Source: Chrysomallon squamiferum
Taxonomy: Eukaryota; Mollusca; Gastropoda; Neomphalida; Peltospiridae
NCBI GenBank assembly: GCA_012295275.1
Contig: CM022678.1
Location: forward strand, 18,995,169-19,059,168
DNA: 64,000 nucleotides
Direction of reading: 5' to 3'
Made by a program: the position numbers and the translations under genes. A model generated the notes under the pieces. That model made no database searches. It was not told the origin of the DNA and saw only the letters and a list, made by a program, of their open reading frames with translations. Below, piece after piece: positions 34,693 through 47,900 of this stretch (positions within the stretch are counted from its first letter, which is position 1; each line of letters opens with the position of its first letter).

Positions 34693-35363
34693 CGTGTAAG
34701 TTTGATTTAGCATTTGTTATTACTGTATATTTAAGTAATATTTAAATCATTACTTGTACATTAAAATATAAAATTCATTCATGAATTATCTAGTGATATA
34801 TGTAAATTATAACTACCACGAAATGGAATAACCAAATACACAAGAACCCGATGACACAACACATTGTAAAATTTCAGCTTAGTTCAGAAATAATAGGAGC
34901 ACGTAAATCGATGCGAATGTTTACTGAAACCAGTAGGATTTTGATATCGTAATTAAAATTAAGATTTACAGAAGCCTGGGAGAAAAAATATTTTTATTAT
35001 TAGTATTATTATATTATTATTTTATTTTTATACATTTAAAATGTAGACGCAGGTGATTTCGTTGATTATTCTCTGAAGCAAACAAGAAACAGGAGTGTTC
35101 CTGTAAAAAGAAGAAGAAAAAATCCCACTAACAACTGTTTAATAAATATTTCTCATACCTTACGGGTCTGTTTACTCGCTATGTTTATTGCATATCTCAT
35201 TCACCTAATTTCATACACCCGTTTGTCTCTCTATGCTCTTATACATAGGCTGATAAAGAAGAGCATATGGAACTGTTAGAAATTAGAAAGTCCCGATTTA
35301 TTATTTATCTATGTATTTATTTATGTTAAATTAAAATAAAAATATTTCTCTTTTGGAGTTTTT
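34693..35363. other. first intron of copy 3, no other feature
   Basis: AT-rich. The start (34,731-34,970) resembles the block preceding other cassettes (CATGAATTATCTAGTGATATA, TGAAACCAGTAGGATTTTGATA). No coding potential. Confidence 0.5.
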
Positions 35364-35398
35364 TTCTTCTTCTTCTTCTTCTTCTTCTTCTTCTTCTT

Positions 35399-35491
<93 letters not shown>

Positions 35492-35580
35492 TTAACAGAA
35501 TTAAAAGAAAAATAAATTATTATTAAGAACAATATAATTATTTCTTTCTTATTCTTTAATTTTCCAAGTATATGATTTAA

Positions 35581-35667
<87 letters not shown>

Positions 35668-35710
35668 AAGAAGAAGAAGAAGAAGAAGAAGAAGAAGAAG
35701 AAGAAGAAGA
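35364..35710. repeat. giant inverted microsatellite palindrome
   Basis: (TTC)n then (TTA)n then (TTTA)n at 35,364-35,492, a ~85-bp loop, then (AAT)n at 35,581-35,638 and (AAG)n to 35,710. The right arm is the reverse complement of the left in the same block order, so the region can fold into a long hairpin. Homopurine/homopyrimidine arms also suit triplex formation. It sits in the intron just before the small coding exon of copy 3. Confidence 0.85.
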
Positions 35711-35815
35711 TGAAGCACAAGAACAAGAAGTGACTGACTTTGGTTAGTCCTAGAGATAAGTACAATGGAGAAGCAAAAAGGAATATTAATCAAATATTTT
35801 GTAACTTTATTTTAG

Positions 35816-35883
35816 GATGATGGCTGGGAAAGCAGAACAAAGCACAAAATCATTAGGTAAGGATTTTGCAAAGATAAAAATTG
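35816..35883 (+). CDS. copy 3, first coding exon
   Basis: 68-base exon between TTTTAG and GTAAGA. It starts ATG ATG GCT GGG AAA (35,817), reads MMAGKAEQSTKSLGKDFAKI, and joins in frame to the main exon at 36,189 (K-I-D-A-D-D-V). This is the copy with the clearest conventional start. Confidence 0.7.
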
Positions 35884-36188
35884 GTAAGAAATACTAACTA
35901 CAATGATAATGAAACATTATGTTACATACCATCTTCAGCTGTCACTCTTCTGCTTCTTTTTATAAATACGATATTCAATAAACAAAACATTTTCTGATTT
36001 ATTAGATTTAACCTTAAAAAAAACAAAAAAACAATAAGACTAAAAAAAAAAAAGAAGACAAAAAAAGCAAAATAGACAGACAAACACAAAAAAGAGAAGA
36101 AAAATTAGCAGTTCATATTTGTAAGATCACACTTTTTTCCATTGGCATTGCTTCGACAACTACTAATTACTTATATTTTACTCTTTAG

Positions 36189-38316
36189 ATGCAGATGATG
36201 TCATTCTCTTCGAAAAGAGATTGGAATCGTTTCCTCACTCCTTTCATCTCACAGATCTCATGTTCTGCTCAAAACAGCGAAGACAAAAAATACTTGAACT
36301 ATTACAACGAGAACATGAACAAATGAAACGAAGTTTGATTAACACAAATCCAGACGACAATTTTATTTCTTTCTTTCACTTTTTACTAGGAGATCGAGAA
36401 AAGGCAACCAAGATAAATTTAAAAGTCCGTCATCGAGACCCTGATAACATTTTAGCTCGTGCAAACCGTGTGCGTTTTCTGTTAAAACAGGATAAGCGTT
36501 CTGCTGAATCAGAATTAATCGAACTGGAAAACCTGGAAGGAGACCTTGACAGAATGCGTGCTGTAGCTGAAGCTGAACTTGCTTATTGCCACCCTAAAAT
36601 ATCGACAGCTTCTAATACAAAGGCTCTGAAGTTGTACAGAAAAGTAAATCAGAACTATCCGGAAGAATACGAATGGAAATTTGACGAAGCTCTAACACTT
36701 AGACGATCTCTATCTATTCATAGCTATTCAATTCAGTCAGGCATCAATATTGTTGAATACGCCGTTAGATGCTGTAAACTGCTACAAGAAGTCGGCAGTA
36801 AGGGACCAGAACCACTGAATGCCATGGCGTATGCCGAGCTTGGGGATTTAGCAAAACTGTTTGAATTTCGATGGACGCCATTTGAAGATAAAAAGCTGGT
36901 AGAAGAGGTGCAACAACAAACTGGACTGCTTTCGCGTGAGGAATATTTCCAGAAAGCTCTTGATTTAGGCAAAGGACGACGCTTTTATACTTGTAAGGTG
37001 CGCTAACCATTTTGTAAACACACAGCAACTGGATGAGGCTGAGAAAATGTTAGAAAAGTCAGTTAGTCGTAGGCGAACAACGAAAGCTCTTCATCAGCTG
37101 GGAAAGGTTCTGCGGAAAAAAGCAAAACAACGAAGACAGCACGAGAACATTAGATCGTGCCATTGACTGTCTAAAGGAGGCGGTTCGAATAACGCAAAGC
37201 GAAAATTATGCTGCAGTATTAGACTTGGCTTTAGCTTACATGAGTAAAAAATGCTACGAAGATGCTGAACTTCACTTCAAAATTGTAACAGATACAGCCC
37301 GTATTAATACCGAACCATTCACAGAAATTATCGCATTGAAAAATATGAGTTTTATCTATTTTGATAAAGGTAAAAATTGGAGACTTTCTCCGGAGGAAAA
37401 GACTCGGCTGAAGAAACAAGAAATGAATTATAAAAGTCTTGCTGTAGAAGCTTCTGCGACAGAAGTGCTGTATAAATATCGCACTCATTTCAAAACGGTG
37501 ACAGATTTGCTGAAGCAAACGAAAGATCTACGTGGAGTAGATATACCGCGGCAAGTTAAAGATGTTTACTGTATGATCAGTGAATTCGCCCCTTCTCTTC
37601 CAATTTATGAGAAGATTCAAAACGGAAATCTGGGATCACAAGACTGGATTGCAATTACAGAGCAATATCTCAACCAACAAAAATACGAAAATGCCAGACT
37701 GTGTGTAAGTCTGCTGATGGGTACGCAACAAGCTGATCACGTTCCTTCTTCTCTCGTCAATCGAGTTTACTTGAAAACAGCACAGCAGATCTTATCAAGA
37801 GGCGAGTCACCGGGTAAAGCTTGGTCTTGTTTCAGAAGGATGTTTACATTCTATTACAAAACGAAGAAAGAAGATGAAATAAATGGTGCTGACGTCATGA
37901 TTCTCCATGACAAAGACGACTGGAAAATATCTCAGATTTCCATAAAAATTCAGGAAATTCTGCAAAATTATACCGGTCTGAAAGTCACAAGAAATTATGA
38001 ACTTGCCTTTGAAGGAATGAATGAAATCTCTTTCTATGAACAACTGATGCCTCTTATTCGATGCATTGTCGTAGTTGTTAATTCGGATACGCCAAACACA
38101 CACTGGAAACAGGTCATTGATTTGGCAATAGCAGCTCCTACCAAAAATGAGAAGATGATGATTGTATGCTTGAAATCAGGAGAGACTCACCAAGTCACTG
38201 AAGTGAATGATTTCAAAACAGGAAAAACTCCACCAGACGATGCAGACGACAAAGCTGCAGTGGACTGGCTGCTGGAAACTTTTCCACTTCTTATTAATGC
38301 TGACGTCAATTTGTAA
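36189..38316 (+). pseudogene. TPR-TIR protein copy 3, two frameshifts
   Basis: The main exon begins after a CTCTTTAG acceptor. The TPR part is open to a TAA at 37,004-37,006. The cause is one extra T in CGCTTTTATACTTG (about 36,984) relative to copy 4. A second single-base shift near 37,130 (AACAACGAAGACAGCACG) returns the sequence to the original coding register. From 37,225 the frame is open to the stop at 38,314-38,316, covering late TPRs (MALAYMSKKCYEDAELHFKI) and the complete TIR-like domain (ADVMILHDKDD; NYELAFEGMNEISFYEQL; THWKQVIDLAI). Two lesions within 150 bases make it a likely pseudogene. The rest is well preserved and shares the LINADVNL end, so decay is recent or the lesions are assembly errors. 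Confidence 0.8.
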
Positions 38317-38414
38317 ATTTGATTATTTACAAATACTAAGTAGAAATTAAAATGAACTGCATGAATTGTAAGCCAGAATAATAACAATCATGTTAATGAT
38401 GATGATGATAATGA

Positions 38415-38463
<49 letters not shown>

Positions 38464-38837
38464 GCTAATAATAATAATAGTAATAACCACTTGAAGGTAA
38501 ACAACAACACGAACCAAAAAATTATACAACTAATTACAGTTATATTAGGATCCCTTCTTAAAAAGTTCTAGGACTGGAAATGATTTCCGTTACTGAAGAA
38601 CAAGATAGTAAATGGATGTTACATGTATATATATGTATAGCGTAGAAAAGAAAAATATAGAGGATGTACAGACGGTGTGCAGTTATTTTAATGATTTCTA
38701 ATAACTTTGTGCTTGAAATGAAATTTTTGTAATCTAGACTCAAAAGGATCATAATAATAACACAGCTTTCCTAAAATTTAACATAATATAAAATATATAT
38801 TACGTGTCTCTCTCTCTATATAAAGTAATTATACTTG

Positions 38838-38843
38838 AATAAA
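38838..38843 (+). terminator. poly(A) signal, copy 3
   Basis: AATAAA in TTGAATAAAATGCTGATT about 520 bases downstream of the stop, as for copy 2. Confidence 0.6.
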
Positions 38844-39087
38844 ATGCTGATTTAGAGAATCGTTTTCTGTTGTTATTGCTTTGTGTGTAATTGTGCCTCC
38901 AGGTCAGCGAATTGTGTTAATGATAAAATCTTTGTATGCGAATAGTTTTTGGTAATTTTGTAATTTAGATTTGGCAGTGTAAGCTGTTTTAATTCATTCT
39001 ATTTTTAAGTAGAGAGCTTTGTGTGAATGTACTGTTATCAGGTGAATGTCTACACCGACCTTTTGACCTTTTCATCTTAGTGTCTAT

Positions 39088-39145
<58 letters not shown>

Positions 39146-39792
39146 TAATTGTAATTGTAATGATAAAACGAAAAAGAAATAGAACAACAATAAAAGTGAC
39201 ATCAGGTATGAGAATAACAATAATTAGAACCGTAAAATGTGGCACTTTTTCTACTGCTACTATTACTACTACTACATCATTGATAATAACAACAACAAGA
39301 ACAATAATGAGGTAATGAATATAATTTAAATTTGAAAATTTTTTTTTTTCGTATTTAAAAGCGTTTCTATTTTAAAATACAGAATCAGTATGTAGGACTA
39401 AAACACTGCTACAACTACTACTGCTACTACTACTCCTACAACTACTTTTTATCCTGTAACTGCTGCAGTTCTACAACTATTTCTGCCACAACTACTGATG
39501 ATAATAATGGTTGTTACGTAATTAAATAAAAATTAGCAGTATCCTGATTTGTTAAGGAATAACAATCCAGTCCACTTTCAAATCCTGATGATCTGAAAAA
39601 AATAAAAATAAATAAATAAATAAATAAAATCATATAATTGAACGAATCTGAGTATCAGTAGTACTGATGCGATGAATTGACAATAAATAAATATTAGAAA
39701 GATCGCTAGATGTAGATCGTCTAATAAACAGAGAGACGTAGACAAGTTGGTTTTTCTGTCTTTTGTCATCGTTAAACAAAACCACATGAAAA

Positions 39793-39914
<122 letters not shown>

Positions 39915-40450
39915 AAATACGTATTGAAAAACATATACGCCACAGAGACACAAAAGAACACAACTGTAATTCATATTTCTTTAATACACTTACACACTTT
40001 TTCCACTTTTGTTTTGCATTTTGGTCTTTCGAACTTTCTTGAGAGCCATCCTACATTTAAAAACAAACAAACCACAAAAACGCGATACAATTAACTGAAA
40101 ATAAAGATGAAAGAGAAGAAGAAAGAATTGAAGAAAGAATGAAAGACAGAAAAATGAGGAACAGTCTGATAACGATAATTTGAAAATATATTACACTTTC
40201 GTATTCATTCATTGACTCAATGTTTCATTTATTTATTATTTAATGTATTCGTTAATTAAACCAATCGTTTATTCTTTAATTAGTTCGTTTCTTCATTCAA
40301 TTATTCATTCTTTCGTTCACTGGTTATATCATTCCGCAGAGGCAGTCTATGACATTAGTACTACTTTACTCACCAGAAACAGTCAGCCTCACTTTCAGAT
40401 TGTTCGTTTTATCTGCGCTGCCTTGACAGTCTAAAAAGAAGAAAGCAATC

Positions 40451-40502
<52 letters not shown>

Positions 40503-40851
40503 TAATAATAATCGTAATAAGAAACAAAAACAGCCAAATTAGAGAGCAGTAGCAGCAACAGGACATAGAGTAATAGTTCTCGCAGTAGACTGGTAATGGT
40601 ACTAGTAATATTAGTAGTAGTAGTGATACTACTGGTAGTAGTGGTAGCAGTAGTAATAAGTTAGTTTTATTTTTATTCTAATGATCAACACAGTTCAAAC
40701 TAATTAACAGCTTTAAACAACATGAAAATTAAAATTATTCACATAGTAGAAATGATACAGCAGCAACAACAATTGTGAAAAACATAAAATAATGAAAAAA
40801 ATAACAGTAATAACAATAACAGAGTGACAATAACGAAAACGACAACGATAA

Positions 40852-40889
<38 letters not shown>

Positions 40890-42221
40890 ATAATAATAAT
40901 AATAATAATAATAATTATCATCAATATCGTCAGCACTGTCATCATCTTATTGTTTTTCATTTTCTTCTTTTTTTTCATTTTTTTCTTATGGTTGTTGTTG
41001 CTGAAGCTGCCGATTTTTAAATTTTCACTTCTTTTATTTTTACAAATAAAATAGTTATTTTATTAATAATTATTATTGTTTTGCTATTAATAAATAAATA
41101 AATTTAGTGTACAATATCAAAACTGTGCGTAATGTTTCTAAAAGAACAGCGAAAACTTACCAATTCGATTCTGTCTAACAAAAAGTATCCTGGAAAAAGA
41201 AATGAATTAATACACCACCTTGAAAAATAAATAAATGAATAAATAAATAAAATAAATAAATAAATAAATAAAAAGCACACAAAAGGAACAGATAAATATG
41301 TGAATGTAGGCATGTACATAGACAGGTATGCAAATATTTACGTAAACACAGTAATATTTATTTATTTATTTGAATATAATTACGTCTTTTTGTGTTTATA
41401 AATGTAAACTAAACGCTTTTGTTTTCTGATTTTTGTTTGTTTTGGTCGGTATAATTACTTACACAGAAGTAACCTACTTATTAATTTCAGCTTTTCTTTG
41501 AAATATATCAAACAAACCCATTTGTTTACTAAATACCACTTTTGTTTGTTCACGTCATCGAAAGTGGTGTCTAGGATACGCGGTGACGTCATAATGTTTT
41601 GAACATACGTTGAAAGCTAATTAACCTTGCTTAGTTGAAGCTCTATTTAGTGTTCCTAATAACTTTTCTTAAATATAACTGATAGATGAGTGATAAATAA
41701 ATAGAAACAATTTGTTTGATCTAAATAACTGCTACTGATATTTATATTTTTAGTAGAAACTTGAATTCAGGTTCGAACGAAACAGCGAGTTGTAACAAGA
41801 GTTATTGCCCTTCTCCATTCCGAATATTTCTTACTATAAACACACTGAAATATAAATATAAATATAAATTGAACTAATATTTAAAAAGTAATAATAATAC
41901 AAATACATTACTCTATCTAACATTACACTGAGGGAGATGTTTACTTTTGTTCAACCTTTAAGCTCGATAATCTGTGTGAGATTTGTGAAAAATAATCAAA
42001 TTAGTAAAGATATAAACAAACAAACAAACAAACAAATAAATAAATAAATAAATAAATAATTAATTAATTAATTAATTAACGACAGATTGTCTAGGCCGCT
42101 CGTTAAGCACATTTGTTGTTTCTAACTTGATTGCATAAGTATTTTTTAATACAATTTTAAATATATTCTTATTATTATTCTTTACACGTACACACATCAA
42201 GGACTCAGAAGCAAAAATATA

Positions 42222-42355
<134 letters not shown>

Positions 42356-42672
42356 TTTTCATGAGGAAAATGGGAAAAAAGATGGGAAAAGTATAAAACT
42401 GAAGGAAATATATAAATTTAAGAAGAATAATTACGATCTCTAAACACTTAGTGATAATTTACATTTAATTATAATGGAATAATGATTTTAATGTATAATA
42501 TTAAAAATATTGTGTTCATAATCTCACATACTAATATTAAAATTATTAGAATAATAAGATATAATAATATAAAAATGATATCATTCACAAACATTTATAT
42601 TTTACCGGACTTTGGCGACAACAGAAATACATACTCACCTATATCAGTCTGTAAAATCGAGGGTTTTCTTTA

Positions 42673-42704
<32 letters not shown>

Positions 42705-42924
42705 AATAATAAATGCATACATACATACATACATACATACATAAAGTGAACAATTTTAATTTAGTGGAAAAGTTTATGCATGTGGCTATTCAGTACGGCT
42801 GGACCTTTAATAAATATAATGGTAATCTTGATGTTTATGTCGACCTTACCTGTAAATTAATTTTCTGTTATTCTGTAAAGGAAACATTTATTTATCGATT
42901 TATTTTTATTTTTAATTGAGATCG

Positions 42925-43080
42925 TCTTCGAGTGGGTACGCATGCGCATTCAGTTCACTGGTACCCATTTATCACTGCTTGAAAGAAAAGTAAGACACAT
43001 GTGGAAAAGGAACAAAATCAGACGACACCGGTTTTGAAACATTATGTTGAAATTTTACATTAGATTATGCTGGAATCACA
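42925..43080 (+). promoter_or_regulatory. SMNDC1 promoter and 5' UTR region
   Basis: GC-richer than its surroundings. GTACGCATGCGCATTC (about 42,937-42,952) closely matches an NRF-1-type palindrome (core GCATGCGC), common in housekeeping promoters. It lies about 130 bases before the first SMNDC1 codons. Promoter role is inferred. Confidence 0.4.
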
Positions 43081-43846
43081 CTGGCAGACAACGAACAAGA
43101 AAATTTGAAGACCTATAAAATCCAGTTACAACAGGTAATCAAAAATACACGAACCTCCAGTACGTTCGAAATAATTTTGGTGAAAGAGACTTTGTTATAG
43201 CGGTTGTCTCTGTTTCCGATATGGCTATAATATCGTATCATCAAAAGTAAATTGTATGAGACTCACAATATTCTCTATTTTGTGTTAATTTGTCATATAC
43301 ATCAATGGACAAGATATAATGACATTTTTAATGATTATGAATAATTTAGTCTAGTTAAATTAAAAAAGAATATTTTAAACTGAATATATCCACATGCATT
43401 ATTCAAAATTGCCTCCCCCCTCCTTTTTTTTCTCTTTTATATCTGTAGAGTTTGACAATGGAAAAATATTAGTGTATTAGTTACTTGAAAATATAAATTA
43501 ATTTGAAATTAGATTTGCTAAAACCCATAAGGGTAACATTTTATTCCTTAACAGAACTGATGAAATGTAACACTTCTTGATGAAAGAACCAGAATTAAAA
43601 GGAATGTTTTCATTTTTAAATATATATATATATATATATGAGATATATGAATAATGAGATATACACACATTATGCTATTTTTGTTAATTCTAATATACTG
43701 CTGTACATCTCATAAATGTTTTGTGTTAAATATAATTTTTTTCCCTTTTCTTAAACACTATTTACATGTTGTGATTTCAGGTTGAGGCCACACTTACCAC
43801 TGATCCAGAAAATGAAGACCTTCTCAAACTGAAGCGAGACCTTCAG
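43081..43846 (+). CDS. SMNDC1: SMNDC1 (SPF30) N-terminal exons, partial gene
   Basis: Two exons with consensus splice sites. Exon 1 (43,081-43,134) reads LADNEQENLKTYKIQLQQ and ends at donor GTAATC. Exon 2 (43,781-43,846) follows GTGATTTCAG, reads VEATL..DPENEDLLKLKRDLQ and ends at donor GTGGGT. The joined sequence matches the N-terminus of SMNDC1, a Tudor-domain splicing factor needed for spliceosome assembly, including the QLQQ-VEA junction and ENEDLLKLK. The codon where Met is expected is CTG (43,081-43,083) in a good context (ACACTGG), with no in-frame ATG above it. The Tudor exons are not found downstream. So this is either the 5' end of a gene with very long later introns, or a truncated copy that has lost its start codon. 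Confidence 0.75.
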
Positions 43847-44946
43847 GTGGGTTCTCTGCCCTTACCTGACACAGGTTAAGAAAATATCTTGATACCGAGG
43901 TTTTGTAAACTAATATTATCAAAAAATTGGTTCTGGAAAACCGAGTTTAATGTTCACATTTTTACTGCTTAAATATATCATATATTTAAACCGAAATATT
44001 AAAATACAACATTTTGTTGTCCTTAACTTGCAATATCAGCATTATTTTGAAGCAGAAATTTAATTTTTTAATATTTATTTCTGTAGCAATAGACTTCACT
44101 TTCACTAAAGAAATAGAGTGAAAAAAATAAAAGCAATATCAAGAAAACTGAAAAAGAAATAACAAATACTTAAAATATTTGATCGGTATAATTTTTATAA
44201 ATAGAGGATTGAAAATTATTTATATTATTTTAACCCTTGGTTTGACTGAAATTTTACTGAGCCTGTCCTGGGTAAATTTCTTTTCTGTTTTAAATATTAT
44301 TACAATTGATTTTTTTAATTGTGATTTTTACCTCACCGGTTCTTAATGATGTTTATAAAACACCATGTTTATTTATTTGTTTATGGTTTTGTTTTCATTT
44401 TCATTTTATTTTGATTTCATTCTTTATTTAATTTAAAGCACTGTCAGTGTAGAAGATGGGAAGTTTTAGCAAATTAAGGTTGCTTTTTTATTTTTTATTA
44501 TTTTTTTTTAACTTTCATACACTTTAGTATTTTGTGATTTATTATTTGCTCCCATTAAGTTATTTTTTTCTTTAATTTCAACCAATTGTAAAATAATTCA
44601 GTGAGATTTTATAATAAACCACAATGAAAAAATAATCAATATAGAACAAGAATTAACTGCCAAGTAGCAGTTTTGTCTTTTAAAACTTATCATCACAATG
44701 AAATACTTTATCATTTCTCTTGCTTTTATTAGCTGGTTAACAGAATCACTGAAAGGAAGAAATCCCTATTGGAAATGAATCTGAAGATAATGACACATTA
44801 TATAGAAAAAACAAAATAGTACGTATACAGAAAGCAGGAAAGAATTGAATATATTTGTCTGTTTAACATTTTGTTGAGTTTTCTGCCTCAGTGAGAATGA
44901 ATAGTGAATTATTTATATTGTGTTATTATTTTTGATATGTTTCCAG

Positions 44947-45028
44947 GAGCTCAGGTTGCTACAAGTTTGTTGCAGGAATGGACAAATGATGTCCAAGCCA
45001 AGACAGTCAACTGGCAGTCACCTCTGCA
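44947..45028 (+). other. candidate third SMNDC1 exon, decayed or spurious
   Basis: Between a TTTCCAG acceptor and a GTATGT donor, one frame reads AQVATSLLQEW and KTVNWQ. The latter recalls the short stretch just before the SMNDC1 Tudor domain. The expected EVIELT start of this region is not intact (GAGCTCAGGTTGCTACAAG). Weak support. Confidence 0.25.
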
Positions 45029-46719
45029 GTATGTTACACATGTTTTATAATGGTGGACAGAAATAGTTCCTTACATTTAAGATCTGATCTTGTTCTTATA
45101 CTGTCAGCCCCTGTTTTATGATGACTGAGACATACAGCAGTTTTGAATTTAGACAAAAAAGAAGAAAAAGTATATTTAAAAATTAATAATAATAATAATT
45201 AAAAAAACCAAAAAAGAAAATGAAAAAGAAAAAAAAAAACATTTTTCAAATATTAATTTTAGTTGTGAAAACAAATTATATTAATATTGTTTAATTAAAT
45301 AATAGCTGTATGTATCATACACACTCCATTTACATTATATAACTGTTCAGTTTTGCACCAATTCAGTTTACAAAACTGCTATGTGAAGACAATAACAGCA
45401 TTAAACAAGGGTTGCATATACATATGTATAGACTTAAAAACAAAAAAATAATAATAATAAATACCCTCCTGTCAGAGATACATAATTATAATATACAAAT
45501 ATAAATGCCAGACAGGTAAAAGATCATGCATAAACTAGTTATATATCATAGAATAAGTGAACTTTGATGTGTTAATCAGTATAAAGCATGGTGTATTTAT
45601 TAGATGTATAAAAGTGCTTTCACTTCACTGTACTGTTTAGAAATCTTCTTGATCCAAACATTTTGTCTTTAGAATAGCAGTCTGTTATTATTATCATCAT
45701 TATTATCAATTTAATAAACATGATTATATATAATACAAGACGTGTGATAAAGCTATATGAATATGATCCTTGTATATTACTGTTATGAGAGATACAATTC
45801 CTTTTCTTTAATAGATCATCTTTGAAATATTTTAAAATGAAATAAGTATTATTGTCAAAATTGAGCTTTATTTCATTCCTTCACAGTGAATTTTACAAAA
45901 ATTGGTCTAAGAAAAATGAAATTTAGTGGTTTTAAATGAACTATCACGTACTTAATCTCCTCCATTCTGTCTTAACATTTCGATATGCGTTCATTTAAGT
46001 TAGCATTAAAATATAAATTGGTTTCATGAATAGCCTGTTGATATGTAAAATAATAATTGCAAGGATTTTTGATAAAGAAATACACAAGCAGCAAACAACA
46101 TGACAAATTATCACATAAAATCAAAATTCAGCTTAGCTCGGTAATGATCAAATCAAGTAAATCAGTCGGAAAGCTTTTTGGAACCAGTAAAATTTAGATA
46201 GCCTAAGTTGAATTTTTCTGAGCATTATAACTCAACAACAACACACAAAAAAAAAAAAAAAAAAAGAATTATAAATAAATAATAATAAAATAAGTATATT
46301 AATAGTAATAATAATAAGAACTACAAATAAATAAATAATAAAGTCCCATGATATTTTTGATCTTGCTTTACAAACAAGCACATTTTATTTAATATTTAAA
46401 CCTACACACAATAATAAAATAAGAATAGTATTTCACTTGAATAATTATATATATATATAAATAATTTTTCAATGTAACAAAGGTAATTTTAATACATGTA
46501 ATACTTCACTAAGAAAAAAATACAGTTTAGTTAATATTATATTAAATTAATGAATTTAAAAAATAAAATAAAATTGAACTGATATATTTTTATAGAAGAA
46601 AAAAAACCCAAAACTATGTTGTTGCATTTTAAATTGCTTAATTAAAAATTTCAAATTCTACACCAAAAGTATTCTTTTAATAAAATTATAAATGGTTTAT
46701 ATTTGTCAGTTTTCCTATT
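45029..46719. other. intergenic, no gene recognised
   Basis: AT-rich. 45,960-46,240 resembles the upstream part of the TPR promoter cassettes (ATTAAAATATAAATTGG, CATGAATAGCC, AAATTCAGCTTAGCTC, AACCAGTAAAATTTAGATAG) but no TATA/donor part follows. It is probably another relic of that duplicated block. Confidence 0.4.
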
Positions 46720-46738
46720 CAGATTTATTTTTTACAGA

Positions 46739-46807
46739 TTAATCACAGTTCATGAAGAAAAGACTTTAAAAAGCCAAAGATGGCAAATGGATGAAATTAA
46801 TCTGATT
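46739..46807 (+). other. possible exon start before the assembly gap
   Basis: After a TTTTTTACAG acceptor one frame reads LITVHEEKTLKSQRWQMDE up to the gap. I do not recognise it. If real, it could be the upstream exon of the second STAND-ankyrin gene. Confidence 0.25.
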
Positions 46808-47007
46808 NNNNNNNNNNNNNNNNNNNNNNNNNNNNNNNNNNNNNNNNNNNNNNNNNNNNNNNNNNNNNNNNNNNNNNNNNNNNNNNNNNNNNNNNNNNNN
46901 NNNNNNNNNNNNNNNNNNNNNNNNNNNNNNNNNNNNNNNNNNNNNNNNNNNNNNNNNNNNNNNNNNNNNNNNNNNNNNNNNNNNNNNNNNNNNNNNNNNN
47001 NNNNNNN
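46808..47007. other. assembly gap (200 N)
   Basis: Exactly 200 unknown bases, a round figure that suggests a scaffold join of unknown size. It sits where the ankyrin array of the second unit should be. Confidence 0.99.
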
Positions 47008-47900
47008 AACATCTAATGATGACAATTCTGTTTTACACGCAGCATCTGAACATGGAAATATAGAAATTGTGACTGCACTGATTGAAAAAGGTATTGATGT
47101 AAATATCAAAAACAGCCATGGTGCAACTCCTCTTTTTACAGCTGTTCTGTATAAACAGAACAAAATAGTTTTGTATTTACTGGAACATGGAGCTGATCCA
47201 ATTTTTCCTGTTCTGTTTTACACCTAGCAGCTGAGTAGACAAATTCGGAAATTGTGACAGCACTGATTGAAAAAGGTGCTGATGTAAATACTAAAAACAG
47301 CTTATGTGAAACTCCTCTTTTTACAGCTTCTCTCTATGGACAGAACAAAGTAGTTTTGTCTTTACTGGAACATGGAGGTGATCCTAATTTAACACGCAAT
47401 GATGATAATTCAGTTTTATGTGTAGCATCTGAACATGGAAACATAGAAATTGTGACAGCACTAACTGGAAGGGGCGTTCATATAAACATTAAAATCCGTG
47501 ATGTTGAAACTCCTCTTTTGACAGCTGTTGAACATGTAAATATAGAAATTCTGACTGCACTCACTGAAAAAAGGTCTGGATGTAAAAATTAAAAACAACC
47601 AAGGTGAAACTCCTATTCTGTCTGAACAGAACAAAGTTGTTTTGTATTTACTGTTGAAGAGGAGCTGATCCTAAATTAAAAGCCAATGATAACAGTTTTG
47701 TTTTACACCTAGCAGCTGGACAGCGTAATACGGAAAGTGTGACAGCATTGATTGAAAAAGGTGTTGATGTAAATGTTATTAATTCCAGTGGTGAAACTCG
47801 TCTTGACAGAGCTAAGAGTTGCAGATTTCCTCTTATCAAACAGGATACTGTTTTGTATTTACTGGATCATATTGTAACAGATAAATATATTTTGATATAA
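47008..47900 (+). pseudogene. second ankyrin gene, C-terminal remnant
   Basis: About nine ankyrin repeats of the same family as the large gene. It is open after the gap through SVLHAASEHGNIEIVTALIE to about 47,227, where a deletion inside LLEHGADP..FPVLF breaks the frame. Another open piece spans 47,254-47,592 (SLYGQNKVVLSLLEHGGDPN), and a frame change in AAAAAAGG ends it. The end, DRAKSCRFPLI..LYLLDH and DKYILI with TAA at 47,898-47,900, aligns with the ancestral stop of unit 1 at 11,418. Several lesions make this part non-functional as assembled; the upstream portion is hidden by the gap. Confidence 0.75.

Noticed and set aside
41560-41600. TGACGTCA cAMP-response element at about 41,583
   Set aside because: A perfect 8-mer, but no gene or transcript start is near it; one short site can occur by chance.
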